DNA of 64,000 nucleotides from CAMFTQ01 sp051881615 (GCA_051881615.1 JBJEQF010000013.1:62001-126000), one strand, 5' to 3'. Numbered from the stretch's first letter, positions 7,391-16,372 are shown. Numbers and translations: made by a program. The notes: a model not told the origin generated them from the letters alone.

Positions 7391-9207
7391 CACTTTTTAA
7401 ACTGCTTCTTCATACGAAGCTCTTTTGACAGAATCATTTTTCTCATACGAATACTTTTCGGCGTTACCTCGACAAGCTCGTCATCGGCGATAAATTCAAG
7501 GCACTGCTCAAGCGACAGCGTTGTGGGCGGTGTGAGCTTTAACGCGTCGTCAGAGCCTGACGCACGTGTGTTTGTGATATGCTTTTTCTTGCAGACGTTT
7601 ACAACTAAATCCTCAGCCTTCGGGCTTGCGCCTACTATCATACCCTCATAAACCTCTACGCCCGGACCGAAAAAGAGCTTGCCTCTTTCCTGCACCTGAA
7701 AAAGTCCGTAGGCTACCGTTTCGCCTGTTTCGTGGGCAATAAGTGAGCCTTGGTGACGTGTCACGATTTCGCCCTTGTACTCCTCGTAGCCGTCAAAAAC
7801 GTGGTTCATAATGCCGTTGCCGTTTGTATCTGTCAGAAATTCGGGGCGATATCCCATAAGTCCTCTTGCAGGAATACGGAATTCAATGTGCGTTACTCCG
7901 CTTTCACGTGTGCCCATATTCACAAGCTCCGCCTTACGTGAGCCTAACTTCTCCATAACTGCGCCGACGTAGCTGTCGGGTACTTCAATCATCAGGTATT
8001 CAATAGGCTCGCACAGCTTGCCGTCAATCATCTTTGTGATTACCTGAGGACGTGATACCTGAAATTCGTAATTCTGTCTGCGCATTGTTTCTATAAGGAT
8101 TGAAAGGTGAAGCTCTCCCCTACCCGATACCTTGAACGTGTCTGCGCTGTCTGTTTCTTCTACACGCATAGCAACGTTTGTTTCTACCTCTTTAAACAGG
8201 CGGTCACGCAGATTTCTCGATGTTACGAACTTGCCCTCTCTGCCGGCAAACGGACTGTTGTTTACCATAAAGTTCATTGACACTGTCGGCTCGTCAATTT
8301 TTACAAACGGAAGCGGCTCAACACAGTCGGGCGCACAAGCTGTTTCGCCTATATTGAGGTCTGCAATACCGCTTACACACACAAGGTCGCCCAAGGCGGC
8401 TGTTTCTGTTTCTACTCTTTTGAGCCCCTCATACTGATACAGCTTTGCGATTTTTACATTTTTCACAGTGCCGTCATTTGAGCATAAAACGGCTGACTGT
8501 CCTGTTTTTACAGTACCTCTTTCAACCCTGCCAACGCCGATTCTGCCGACATAATCGTCATAGTCTATATTAGAGAAAAGAATCTGCATAGGGCCGTCAA
8601 TATCGCCCTGAGGGGCAGGGATTTCTTCTATAATCTTGTCAAACAACGGCTTCATATCTGTACCCTGCTCATACGGGTCAAGGCTTGCAAAGCCGTCACG
8701 TCCGGACGCATATACTACAGGGAACTCAAGCTGATCCTCGTCTGCTCCAAGCTCTATAAATAAATCAAGTACCTCGTCAACAACCTCCTCGGGTCTTGCG
8801 CCCGGTCGGTCGATTTTATTGAGAACTACAAGCGGCTTTTTGCCAAGTCCCAGTGCTTTTTTAAGAACGAAGCGTGTCTGTGGCATACAGCCCTCGAATG
8901 CGTCAACAAGCAGAAGAACGCCGTCAACCATCATCAGAATACGCTCAACCTCGCCGCCGAAATCTGCGTGTCCCGGTGTGTCAACGATATTTATTTTTAC
9001 TCCGTTATACATAACGGCTGTGTTCTTTGAAAGTATTGTGATGCCACGCTCTCTTTCAAGGTCGTTGCTGTCCATAACTCGCTCTGCAACTGCCTCGTTC
9101 TGTCTGAAAACTCCGCTTTGCTTTAAAAGCTGGTCAACAAGCGTTGTCTTGCCGTGGTCAACGTGTGCAATTATTGCAATATTCCTTAAATCTGCTCTTT
9201 CACTCAT
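7390..9207 (-). CDS. typA: Translational GTPase TypA/BipA
   Basis: 605-residue ribosome-associated GTPase of full family length. G1 is AHVDHGKTTLVD (residues about 14-25), the switch I region is RERGITILSK, G3 is DTPGHADFGGEVER, and G4 is NKIDRPGAR. Domain II, then EF-G-like domains III and V (MNFMVNNSPFAG; RGLMGYRPEFLTDTNG) and the TypA-specific C-terminal domain (HITNTRASGSDDALKLTPP) are all present. TypA acts in ribosome assembly and in stress or low-temperature growth. It precedes and is coupled to the exonuclease gene. Confidence 0.97.
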   Translation of the reverse strand: MSERADLRNIAIIAHVDHGKTTLVDQLLKQSGVFRQNEAVAERVMDSNDLERERGITILSKNTAVMYNGVKINIVDTPGHADFGGEVERILMMVDGVLLLVDAFEGCMPQTRFVLKKALGLGKKPLVVLNKIDRPGARPEEVVDEVLDLFIELGADEDQLEFPVVYASGRDGFASLDPYEQGTDMKPLFDKIIEEIPAPQGDIDGPMQILFSNIDYDDYVGRIGVGRVERGTVKTGQSAVLCSNDGTVKNVKIAKLYQYEGLKRVETETAALGDLVCVSGIADLNIGETACAPDCVEPLPFVKIDEPTVSMNFMVNNSPFAGREGKFVTSRNLRDRLFKEVETNVAMRVEETDSADTFKVSGRGELHLSILIETMRRQNYEFQVSRPQVITKMIDGKLCEPIEYLMIEVPDSYVGAVMEKLGSRKAELVNMGTRESGVTHIEFRIPARGLMGYRPEFLTDTNGNGIMNHVFDGYEEYKGEIVTRHQGSLIAHETGETVAYGLFQVQERGKLFFGPGVEVYEGMIVGASPKAEDLVVNVCKKKHITNTRASGSDDALKLTPPTTLSLEQCLEFIADDELVEVTPKSIRMRKMILSKELRMKKQFKK

Positions 9208-9324
9208 AAAAAATCAATCCTTTGACTTATACTAATATTCTTTATATTCTTTTCACATACCGCCCATTATACCACAACAAAATCAAAAAAACAAATATTT
9301 TATCAAAAGAAAACGCCCGTAAAG

Positions 9325-9362
9325 CAAAATACCGCACAATTTTCAATTTAATCGTGCGGTAT
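9325..9362 (-). terminator. Terminator after dnaI
   Basis: ATACCGCAC / GTGCGGTAT nine-bp stem with a 16-nt AT-rich loop; on the minus strand it ends in TATTTTG. It lies between dnaI and the typA start. Confidence 0.65.
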
Positions 9363-9404
9363 CGTAATATTTCAGTTTATTATGACTATTTTTATGCGGT
9401 ATAA

Positions 9405-10400
9405 TTACACTTTTCTTCTGATTGAGCGTACATCCTTGCCTATAAAATCCATCTTGGTACAGCTGCCCATTACTCTTGATACAAAACGCTGTGAATATTC
9501 CTTCTCTAATTCTGAAATTGTAAGGTTTGTATTTAGTATCAGCGGTTTGCCGCTTAATATTCTTGTGTTAAAAATATTGTAAAGTGCGGCTACCGTAAAC
9601 GGTGAAGAAAATTCTGTGCCGATGTCGTCTATTATCAGCAAATCGCACTCTGTCAGCGTTTGCTCAGTGTTGCTTTCCTCTTCATATTTTGATGAAAAGT
9701 GGAGCTTTTCAAGCTTTGAAAGTATGGCGGGAGCTGACACATATACAACGCTGAAGCCTTTTCTTATTATCTCGTTTGCTATTGCAAGGCTTAAATGCGT
9801 TTTGCCCAGTCCCGTTGCACCTCTCATAAGCAGACTGCCCGATTCTGTAGAAAAGCTGTTTGCGTAGCTTTTGCAGAAGCTGAATATTTTTGACATTCTT
9901 GTATAGGGCGAAACGGAATTGTTCTCAACGTCCATTGAATAGTAGTCAAGATTAAATGTTTCAAAGGTTGAAAGCGTAAGCGGTGATGTTTTGTTAAGCT
10001 CCTCACACGCAATATCGGCAAGCGCCTTTTTCATACATTCACAGGTTATTGTTTTGTTGTTCTGCTCAATATATCCTGAATCACAACATTTTTTGCAAAC
10101 GTATTTTGGCTCTGTGTAATCGGTCGGCAGGTTATTTAAAACAAGCAGTGAATGAAGCTCGCTTTGCAGTGAAAGGCTCTTTTCCTTTAGTTTTTCAAGC
10201 TCGTCTTTTGCGTTACCGCCCTTTACAACTGCACGTGCCGCCGCAGTACCGCAGGCTGTAAGCTCCTTTGTAATCTCTTTTGCTCTGGGGATTTTCGCAA
10301 AAAGCCTTTGCTGTCTGATTTCTGCGTCATTTTCTGCCTTTAATTTACGTTGAAAAATCAAGTCCTTTGCTTTCTGATACGTTTCTTTGCTGTAGCCCAT
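9405..10400 (-). CDS. dnaI: Primosomal helicase loader DnaI/DnaC-like ATPase
   Basis: 331-residue AAA+ protein that loads the replicative helicase. The N-terminal 100 residues are helical, followed by a zinc module CKKCCDSGY and CECMKK as in Bacillus DnaI. Walker A is GATGLGKTHLS, Walker B LLIIDDIGTE, sensor region ILNTNLTISELE, and the arginine-finger block QRFVSRVMGSC is near the end. AGGAGT precedes the start. It is 12 bp downstream of the DnaD-family gene, matching the common Gram-positive dnaB/dnaD-dnaI pairing. Confidence 0.92.
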   Translation of the reverse strand: MGYSKETYQKAKDLIFQRKLKAENDAEIRQQRLFAKIPRAKEITKELTACGTAAARAVVKGGNAKDELEKLKEKSLSLQSELHSLLVLNNLPTDYTEPKYVCKKCCDSGYIEQNNKTITCECMKKALADIACEELNKTSPLTLSTFETFNLDYYSMDVENNSVSPYTRMSKIFSFCKSYANSFSTESGSLLMRGATGLGKTHLSLAIANEIIRKGFSVVYVSAPAILSKLEKLHFSSKYEEESNTEQTLTECDLLIIDDIGTEFSSPFTVAALYNIFNTRILSGKPLILNTNLTISELEKEYSQRFVSRVMGSCTKMDFIGKDVRSIRRKV

Positions 10401-10412
10401 AAATATTTACTC

Positions 10413-11459
10413 CTAATCATCAAAAATACTGCTCTGCTCAAATTCCGATAAATCGTAGGAGGCGTTCTCGCTGTCGCCATTTTTTGTCGGTGATTTACCC
10501 TTTTTAGCTCTTTTTGACTCGCTTTTTTCTATATCCTCAAGACATTTTATGTTATCTGCATTCCAGCGTTTTAATATGCCGTCTATGTATCTTAGGTTCA
10601 TCTCGCCCTTTGAATCAACGCAAAGCTCGTAGGCTTCACGCAGCATATCTGTTGTAAAGCCCCAGACATTGAGCCATTTTTCTGCATATTCAAGCTGCTG
10701 CTTTGTCGGTGAGCCGATATTCTTTACGCCGAATGTACTCGAAACAATCCCCCACGCATTGTAGCGTTCTTTAGCCTGCTTTATTTTTTCTTCAGCCGCC
10801 TCAAGCGTTAATATGCCCTCGCTCGCCCACTGAATACCAAGACGTTCTATCGCCCGCATATTGCCCTTGCCCATACTCATACAGTACTGCATAAGCATAA
10901 TAAGCACATCAACAGGCAAGCCGTCTGTATCGTGGAGCATTACAAGCGTTGCGGTATCTCCGCTTGACAGCGGTTTACCGAGAATTATCTGCGCTTCGTC
11001 CATAAGTGCTGCAAGACTGCTGTCGTTTTCTAACCTTTTTGCTACAAAAAATGAATCCGGTCGCTGAGGACGTGACATAGCTCTTTGCTTTGGCTGTGGC
11101 TTTTCTGTTGCTTTCTCCTGTGTGTTTTCTGTATTTTCATCTACCGCATTTTGTGCTGAGATTTCTTTTTGTTGTGTAGGCTCTGCCGTTACAGTAGATT
11201 CTGACGGCACAAGCTCGTTTTCACGCTCAACAAGCAAGCCTTTTTCTATCCAGTACGTAAGAGAATCAGAAACATCGTCAGGGTGCATAGCAAGTGATTG
11301 TCCGATTTGCTCCTTTGTTAAGCTTTCGTTGCTGTGACGAAGAAGATACAAAAGCACCTTCAGCTGATACGCTGATGCAAGCTTTAAGTCCTCGTCAACA
11401 ACACGTGACGGAACGGCGAATATCGAGTTCCAGCCGCCTAAATTTATATTGTAAGACAT
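10413..11459 (-). CDS. DnaD/DnaB-domain replication initiation protein
   Basis: 348 residues. Residues 1-80 form a winged-helix domain (LKVLLYLLRHSNESLTKEQ). A Gln/Glu/Thr-rich linker follows to about 140. Then come DnaD C-terminal domains: LHDTDGLPVDVLIMLMQYC, RAIERLGIQWASEGILT and, near residue 290, a YIDGILKRW block typical of the YxxxIxxxW motif. The protein opens DNA and bridges DnaA to DnaI/helicase at the origin. It is upstream of dnaI in one operon. It could equally be named DnaB; sequence alone does not decide. Confidence 0.88.
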   Translation of the reverse strand: MSYNINLGGWNSIFAVPSRVVDEDLKLASAYQLKVLLYLLRHSNESLTKEQIGQSLAMHPDDVSDSLTYWIEKGLLVERENELVPSESTVTAEPTQQKEISAQNAVDENTENTQEKATEKPQPKQRAMSRPQRPDSFFVAKRLENDSSLAALMDEAQIILGKPLSSGDTATLVMLHDTDGLPVDVLIMLMQYCMSMGKGNMRAIERLGIQWASEGILTLEAAEEKIKQAKERYNAWGIVSSTFGVKNIGSPTKQQLEYAEKWLNVWGFTTDMLREAYELCVDSKGEMNLRYIDGILKRWNADNIKCLEDIEKSESKRAKKGKSPTKNGDSENASYDLSEFEQSSIFDD

Positions 11460-11540
11460 TTTTCTATCATTCCCGTAAAAATCTTTTTATCAGTATAACA
11501 TAAACAAAGCAATAACTCCATAATTTTTTTAAAATTTATC

Positions 11541-11569
11541 TTGACAAATTTTATTTTGTGCTATATAAT
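11541..11569 (+). promoter_or_regulatory. Consensus sigma-A promoter of tRNA-Gly
   Basis: TTGACA (11541-11546), 17 bp, TATAAT (11564-11569): a perfect match to consensus, 24 bp before the tRNA 5' end, as expected for a stable RNA gene. Confidence 0.9.
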
Positions 11570-11592
11570 AGTCAAGCATTGAAAAAACATTT

Positions 11593-11668
11593 GCGGATGT
11601 AGCTCATCTGGTAGAGCGCCACCTTGCCAAGGTGGAGGTAGCGAGTTCGAGCCTCGTCATCCGCTCCA
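11593..11668 (+). tRNA. tRNA-Gly (anticodon GCC)
   Basis: 76 nt. Acceptor GCGGATG pairs with CATCCGC; D arm GCTC...GAGC; anticodon stem CCACC/GGTGG closes the loop TTGCCAA with anticodon GCC; T arm GCGAG-TTCGAGC-CTCGT; discriminator T; 3' CCA is encoded. It may be cotranscribed with the TSCPD gene that starts 67 bp downstream, since no terminator is seen between. Confidence 0.95.
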
Positions 11669-11735
11669 CTGAACATTGACAGCTTTGTTGATGTTCTTTT
11701 TTATTATCAAAAAATAATCAGAAAAGGTTGATTTT

Positions 11736-11987
11736 ATGACTTACACTTACATACCACGTGGCGTTTGCTCAAGAAAAATTCAGGTTGAAATTGAAAACGG
11801 AATTATCAGCGATGTTAAGTTTACAGGTGGCTGTAACGGAAACACTCAGGGTATCTCTTCACTTGTTAAGGGAATGAGCGTAGAGGACGCAATAAGCCGT
11901 ATGAGAGGTATCGACTGCGGCGGCAGAGGAACGTCCTGCCCCGATCAGCTTGCAAAAGCGCTTGAGGAAGCGTCAGAAATGGAATAA
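11736..11987 (+). CDS. TSCPD-domain protein (TIGR03905 type)
   Basis: 83-residue stand-alone TSCPD domain. YIPRGVCSRKIQVEIENG opens it, VKFTGGCNGNTQGISSLVKG is the conserved middle, and GRGTSCPDQLAKAL holds the TSCPD motif that names the family. The same domain forms the Cys-containing C-terminus of some B12-dependent ribonucleotide reductases and also occurs alone in Clostridia; the role of the stand-alone form is not known. Two hairpin terminators follow. Confidence 0.85.
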   Translation: MTYTYIPRGVCSRKIQVEIENGIISDVKFTGGCNGNTQGISSLVKGMSVEDAISRMRGIDCGGRGTSCPDQLAKALEEASEME

Positions 11988-12004
11988 GTGACCGAGCGTA
12001 CAAT

Positions 12005-12034
12005 ATCACCCCGACCGAGGTTAGGGTGATTTTC
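12005..12034 (+). terminator. Terminator after the TSCPD gene
   Basis: ATCACCC / GGGTGAT stem, 12-nt loop, then TTTT, 17 bp after the stop codon. Confidence 0.7.
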
Positions 12035-12056
12035 ATTTATAGATTACAAATAGAAT

Positions 12057-12093
12057 AAAAGCTCTATTCTGACCCAACAGGATAGAGCTTTTA
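12057..12093. terminator. Bidirectional terminator
   Basis: AAAAGCTCTAT / ATAGAGCTTTT, 11-bp perfect stem with a 14-nt loop between convergent genes. Confidence 0.8.
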
Positions 12094-12111
12094 TTTGTTA
12101 ATATACAATTA

Positions 12112-12534
12112 TTATGGTTTCTCTTCTTGCGGTTTCTGTTCACCGCATCCGCAAAACAGAATATCAATATGATTACTCCTACCACACTTAGGACATACCC
12201 ACATTTGGTCAGAATTATCTATTACTTCATTTTTATTTTCTGTCACTCCGTTATTCTGGCTTTGACTATTGACCTCTTCTTCTGAATCAATAGTTACACC
12301 AAAACGCTCTGCAATTTTATTAACACTTTCAATCAAACCTGCAATTAAAGCACATGGTAAAACTAAACACACAGTGCCTGAAATCCAAACAGTAAGCATA
12401 AGCACAGCATTGAATTTAGTAGATGAGCTGTAATAACCATCCGGTACGCCATAGATAGAACCGAGTATAAATCCTCCAATAAATACTACCGCACCAATGG
12501 CAATTACAATTCTATTAGCTGTTACTGATTTCAT
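12112..12534 (-). CDS. Two-helix membrane protein with C-terminal zinc ribbon
   Basis: 140 residues starting at ATG 12534 behind GAGGTGG. Two hydrophobic segments (about 8-29 and 48-74) are followed by a polar Gln/Asn/Glu linker and a C-terminal WVCPKCGRSNHIDILFCGCG, a four-Cys ribbon likely to bind zinc. Membrane proteins with a cytosolic zinc ribbon are common in Clostridia, but I do not recognise a specific family. The more AT-rich codons and less tidy surroundings suggest a recent arrival or weak constraint. Function unknown. Confidence 0.65.
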   Translation of the reverse strand: MKSVTANRIVIAIGAVVFIGGFILGSIYGVPDGYYSSSTKFNAVLMLTVWISGTVCLVLPCALIAGLIESVNKIAERFGVTIDSEEEVNSQSQNNGVTENKNEVIDNSDQMWVCPKCGRSNHIDILFCGCGEQKPQEEKP

Positions 12535-12729
12535 CAAAACCACCTCAATATGTATTTTTATGCAACGCACAGTTTCTTATCACGTTGATTTTAAAATAAA
12601 ACATTTTTTAATAATATTATAACTAAAATAAAATTATTTGTCAAGATTTTTTGGCAAATATAACAATCCCTTCACTGATGATATATCATCAATTGTTCTA
12701 CTACTGTTTCTATATACGAAAAGTTTAAA

Positions 12730-13299
12730 TTACTCTTTCGCTTTCAGCTCCTCTATCTTATCACGCAGTTTCAAAAAATCCTCAAAAGCCTCGGGCTTTT
12801 TGCGTGGATCTCTTAAAAGTGCGGCTGGGTGGAGCATCGGCATCATCAGTGTGCCGTTTTTCTCAAAAAATTGTCCGTGCTCCCTTGTGATTTTTATGTC
12901 AGGCTTTATAAGTCGTGCAGATGAAATTCTGCCAAGGCATACTATGATTTTCGGTCTTATGAGCTTTACCTGATTTCTAAGCCAGTTTATGCACATTTCC
13001 TGCTCCTCGGGCTTTGGATCTCTGTTTTGCGGAGGACGGCACTTCACCATATTTGCTATGTAGATATTTTCCTGTCTGTCGAGGTCAACGGCTTTGAGCA
13101 TTTTATCAAGAAGCTGTCCTGCTCTGCCGACAAACGGCTCGCCCTTTAAGTCCTCGTTTTCTCCCGGCCCCTCGCCGATAAACAGCACGTCTGCGTTTTT
13201 ATTGCCCACTCCGACTACTACGTTTGTGCGTGTTTTGCAAAGCTCGCACTTGTTACAGCTTTTGCAGGCGTTTTCTAACTGCTCCCAATTATCGTACAT
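12730..13299 (-). CDS. Family 4 (iron-sulfur) uracil-DNA glycosylase
   Basis: 189 residues starting at ATG 13299 behind AAGGAG. It removes uracil from DNA to start base excision repair. Cys12, Cys15, Cys18 and Cys21 lie in ACKSCNKCELC, supplying part of the 4Fe-4S site. Motif A is GEGPGENEDLKGEPFVGRAG, the conserved block NMVKCRPPQNRDPKPEE follows, and motif B is LHPAALLRDP near the C-terminus. Length matches family 4/UdgA enzymes. Related bacterial genes are often called DNA polymerase-related protein. Confidence 0.92.
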   Translation of the reverse strand: MYDNWEQLENACKSCNKCELCKTRTNVVVGVGNKNADVLFIGEGPGENEDLKGEPFVGRAGQLLDKMLKAVDLDRQENIYIANMVKCRPPQNRDPKPEEQEMCINWLRNQVKLIRPKIIVCLGRISSARLIKPDIKITREHGQFFEKNGTLMMPMLHPAALLRDPRKKPEAFEDFLKLRDKIEELKAKE

Positions 13300-13362
13300 T
13301 TTTACTTTCTCCTTAAAAAACAGTTGATATTTAATCAAAATAGGTGTAAAATTTAGTAAAAT

Positions 13363-13377
13363 GGTTACTGTGTAACC
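13363..13377 (+). promoter_or_regulatory. Inverted repeat, candidate operator of pduL-like gene
   Basis: GGTTAC-TGT-GTAACC, a perfect 6-3-6 palindrome just after TTGATA (13324-13329), 16 bp, TAAAAT (13346-13351). The position fits a repressor site. The regulator is not known. Confidence 0.35.
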
Positions 13378-13403
13378 GATATTTTATACAAGGTGGTATT
13401 ATT

Positions 13404-13970
13404 ATGAAAATTTTAGTTGAAACCTCTGCAAGACATCTTCATATATCTCAGAAGGATTTGGAAACACTTTTCGGTCCTGACGCAAAGCTGACAAACAAAA
13501 AGGATTTGTCACAGCCGGGTCAGTTTGCCTGTGTTGAAAAGGTTACTGTTGTAGGCCCTAAGGGTGAGATGGCTATGTCTATCTTAGGCCCTGTAAGAAA
13601 GGAAACTCAGGTTGAGGTAGCCTTAACAGACGCAAGAAAGTTAGGTATCTCTGCTCCTGTAAGAGAATCAGGCGATATAGAGGGTACTCCCGGCTGTAAG
13701 CTTGTAGGCCCTAAGGGTGAGGTTGAAATCCCCTGCGGAGTAATCGCCGCTAAAAGACACATTCACTTAACACCCGAGGTAGCATCAGAAAACGGTCTTT
13801 CTGACAAGCAGATAGTATCTGTTAAAATCGACACAGACGGCAGAAGCCTTGTTTTCGGTGATGTTGTAGTAAGAGTGAGCGCAAGCTATGCTCCTGCTAT
13901 GCACATTGACACAGACGAGTCAAACGCAGCAGGCTGCGGCTTTACAGCCGAGGGCGAGGTTATTGCGTAA
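13404..13970 (+). CDS. pduL: PduL-type phosphate acyltransferase (PTAC)
   Basis: 188 residues. PduL enzymes transfer acyl groups between CoA and phosphate, making acyl-phosphate for ATP formation by acetate or propionate kinase. Two similar beta-barrel halves are visible, each with a His motif: TSARHLHIS (residues 7-15) and AAKRHIHLT (about 114-122), which bind the two zinc ions. There are no microcompartment genes next to it and no N-terminal targeting extension, so it probably works as the housekeeping acetate-forming Pta replacement seen in many Ruminococcaceae. AAGGTGG precedes the start. Confidence 0.92.
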   Translation: MKILVETSARHLHISQKDLETLFGPDAKLTNKKDLSQPGQFACVEKVTVVGPKGEMAMSILGPVRKETQVEVALTDARKLGISAPVRESGDIEGTPGCKLVGPKGEVEIPCGVIAAKRHIHLTPEVASENGLSDKQIVSVKIDTDGRSLVFGDVVVRVSASYAPAMHIDTDESNAAGCGFTAEGEVIA

Positions 13971-13997
13971 AGCATTTACACAATAAGGTTTATTGCA

Positions 13998-14026
13998 AGA
14001 GCAGGGTTGTCCCCTGCTCTTTTTGT
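13998..14026 (+). terminator. Terminator after the pduL-like gene
   Basis: GAGCAGGG / CCCTGCTC stem with a short loop and a TTTTTGTTTT tail. Confidence 0.9.
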
Positions 14027-14070
14027 TTTGAAGCCTACACTTAACTTAAGCTTTAGATGTTTCCTCGTAA

Positions 14071-14265
14071 AAAATTATTCATTTTTCATTATTCATTATT
14101 CATTATTCATTAAATTATGGGTAATGAACAATCAAACTGACGCACATATCTTTGGTATTGGAGCAAAGCAATCCCCTCAGTCAGCAAAGCTGACAGCTTT
14201 CTCCGAAAGTGGGAACCCTTTTGTCTGCTACGCTGACATTTCCCCTTGCTAAGGGGAGCCTACTC
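14071..14265. repeat. CATTATT microsatellite plus palindromic intergenic element
   Basis: In the gap between pduL and the aminopeptidase gene there is a run of CATTATT units (14087-14111), then a folded block at 14171-14262. The block has outer arms CCCCT/AGGGG, inner TCAGC-AAA-GCTGA and CTTTC-TCC-GAAAG hairpins, and ends TTCCCCTTGCTAAGGGGAGCC. It resembles the multi-copy CCCCTCAGTC...GGGGAGCC palindromes seen between genes of gut Firmicutes. No open frame of merit is present. A degenerate relative lies at 56230-56275. Confidence 0.6.
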
Positions 14266-14294
14266 ATAACCACGACATTTGAAATAGTTGTATT

Positions 14295-15704
14295 TTAATT
14301 AAAGAAAGAATAAAACGCTCTGTACGCCATATATACGTCTATTTTTGATACGATTTCAAACGGCGCATGCATTGAAAGAACAGGAACGCCGAGGTCTACT
14401 ACGTCTACGTTCATATTTGCAACGTATTTAGCAATAGTTCCGCCGCCGCCTAAATCTACTCTGCCAAGCTCGCCCACCTGCCACATTACGTTGTTTTCGT
14501 GGAGCATTCTGCGGATTTCGCCCATATATTCGGCAGAAGCGTCTGATGTATCGTACTTGCCGCCGTGACCTGTATATTTTGAAATAACTACGCCCTCGTT
14601 GATATATGAGCAGTTTTTAGCCTCGAATGCAGACGCATAGGTCGGGTCATATGCCGCATTTACGTCTGCCGACAGGCACTTGCTCTTTGACAGTGCTCTG
14701 TAGCCGTCTATTCCGTCAGCTTTTGCAAGGTCGTAGATAAAGTATCTTAAAAAGTCGCTCTGCATACCTGTATTGCCGTCACTGCCTGTTTCTTCTTTAT
14801 CTGTCAGGTATGTTACTACCGTATTTTCGGGTGCTTCTGTACTCATAGCCGCCATAAAAGCAGGGTAAGCACAAACACGGTCGTCGTGACCGTAGCCGCC
14901 GATAAGACTGCAGTCAAAGCCTATGTCACGTGTTTTCATCGCAGGCACAAAGCTAAGCTCTGCCGACAAAAAGTCGCCCTCTGTGATGCCGTACTTTTTA
15001 TTTAAAATACTCATCACATTTAATTTTACAAGCTCTGCTTCCTCATCATCACTGAAAGGTCTTGAGCCTGCCAGCACGTTTAAATCCTCGCCTGTGAACG
15101 CCTTGTTCATCGGCTTTGTGCATTGTTCCTGTGCAAGGTGCGGAAGTAAATCTGTTATGCAGAAGCACGGCTCGCTGTCGTTATCGCCTATATTTACATC
15201 AACAACAGTGCCGTCAAGCTTAACAACTCTGCCGTGAAGTGAAAGCGGAATTGCCGTCCACTGATATTTTTTGATACCGCCGTAGTAGTGCGTTTTAAAA
15301 AGTGCAAGGTTGTTGCTCTCGTAAAGCGGATTTGGCTTTAAATCAATTCGTGGCGAGTCGATATGAGCGATTGCAAGCCTTGCACCCTCTTTTACTCCCT
15401 TTTTGCCGATAACCGCAAAGGCTACAGCCTTGTCACGGTTGATTAAGTAAACCCTGTCGCCCGGCTTGTAGCTTTTGTCAACCTCAAATTCTGTAAAGCC
15501 GTTCTTTTTTGCCTGCTCTACTGTGTAAACAACAGCCTCACGCTCTGTGCGTGAAGAGTCGAGGAATTTTTTGTAATCAACGCAGAAATTATCTGCCGAT
15601 GCAATTTCCTCCTGCGAAAGTGTAACTGCTCCCTTTTTTGGGTTTAATAAAATTTCTTCCTTAAGCTGCTTTGCAGCTGATTTTTCTTCGTTTGTCACTG
15701 ACAT
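14295..15704 (-). CDS. M18 family aspartyl aminopeptidase
   Basis: 469-residue zinc metallopeptidase that removes N-terminal acidic residues from peptides. Metal and catalytic motifs: AIAHIDSPRIDLK (His114, Asp116), SLIGGYGHDDRVCA, TDKEETGSDGNTGMQS with the Glu pair, and the C-terminal SMHAPFEIVSKIDVY with the last His. Full family length. ATG 15704 follows AAAGGAAG; ten further in-frame codons upstream lack a site. Last gene of the hflX-to-aminopeptidase operon. Confidence 0.93.
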   Translation of the reverse strand: MSVTNEEKSAAKQLKEEILLNPKKGAVTLSQEEIASADNFCVDYKKFLDSSRTEREAVVYTVEQAKKNGFTEFEVDKSYKPGDRVYLINRDKAVAFAVIGKKGVKEGARLAIAHIDSPRIDLKPNPLYESNNLALFKTHYYGGIKKYQWTAIPLSLHGRVVKLDGTVVDVNIGDNDSEPCFCITDLLPHLAQEQCTKPMNKAFTGEDLNVLAGSRPFSDDEEAELVKLNVMSILNKKYGITEGDFLSAELSFVPAMKTRDIGFDCSLIGGYGHDDRVCAYPAFMAAMSTEAPENTVVTYLTDKEETGSDGNTGMQSDFLRYFIYDLAKADGIDGYRALSKSKCLSADVNAAYDPTYASAFEAKNCSYINEGVVISKYTGHGGKYDTSDASAEYMGEIRRMLHENNVMWQVGELGRVDLGGGGTIAKYVANMNVDVVDLGVPVLSMHAPFEIVSKIDVYMAYRAFYSFFN

Positions 15705-15733
15705 AATTATCTTCCTTTCATTCAATTTTAAAA

Positions 15734-16372
15734 TCAATACAGACTTTCGTATTTTGATTTTGCATATAAAACCTTGCTGACATAGTTTGCTGTTTCGTCA
15801 TAAGGTATGTAGTCAAGGTTTACTCCGTCACTGCTGTACTGCGGGTCTGCAAGCCACTGTGAAACCTTGCCCTGTCCTGCGTTATAGGCGGCAACGGCAG
15901 TGCCTTCACTCTCAAAGCTGTCAAGCAGAATACTTAAATAGTATGTACCGAATTCTATGTTTACATCGGGACTGAATAAATCCTCCTGCGAATACTCACC
16001 CTGTCTGCCCTGTCTTTCCAGAAGCCAGTCAAAGGTTTCGGGCATTATCTGCATAAGTCCGACTGCACCGACATAGGACACAGCCTCCTCGTTAAAGTTG
16101 CTCTCTGTATCTATAACTGCATAAATCAGATTTTCGTCAACCTTATACTCCTTTGCGTATTTTTCTACGTACTGCGTATATTCCTTTGGGTAGGCGGCAC
16201 GTTCAAGGTTTTTTGTTGTGTCTGAAATAATAGAGGTGCAAATTGCAATAGCTATAGCCGAAAGAATTATAATCACCGCAAAAGCCATAACCGCCTTGAA
16301 AGCACAGCTTTTACCCTTTTTCTCCTTTTGGTATCTGCCGGTGCTTTTTTTCTTACTTTTATTTAAAGCCAT
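15734..16372 (-). CDS. Membrane-anchored lytic transglycosylase (SLT domain)
   Basis: 212 residues. A basic N-terminus precedes one membrane helix (about 26-48). The extracellular SLT domain has the catalytic Glu90 in DTESNFNEEAVS, the VGAVGLMQIMP motif, and YNAGQGKVSQWL. It cleaves peptidoglycan with 1,6-anhydro ring formation, useful in wall growth or spore release. The ATG overlaps the coaE stop (TGATG) with GGAGGTG as ribosome binding site. Confidence 0.92.
   Translation of the reverse strand: MALNKSKKKSTGRYQKEKKGKSCAFKAVMAFAVIIILSAIAIAICTSIISDTTKNLERAAYPKEYTQYVEKYAKEYKVDENLIYAVIDTESNFNEEAVSYVGAVGLMQIMPETFDWLLERQGRQGEYSQEDLFSPDVNIEFGTYYLSILLDSFESEGTAVAAYNAGQGKVSQWLADPQYSSDGVNLDYIPYDETANYVSKVLYAKSKYESLY

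Noticed and set aside
11593..11668. tRNA-Gly as integration site of a mobile element
   Set aside because: No integrase lies next to it and no duplicated tRNA 3' end was seen nearby or at the island ends; the flanking genes are ordinary.
12638..12973. 111-codon plus-strand frame opposite the uracil-DNA glycosylase gene
   Set aside because: Overlaps conserved UDG motifs on the other strand; Ser/Phe-rich and without ribosome binding site.
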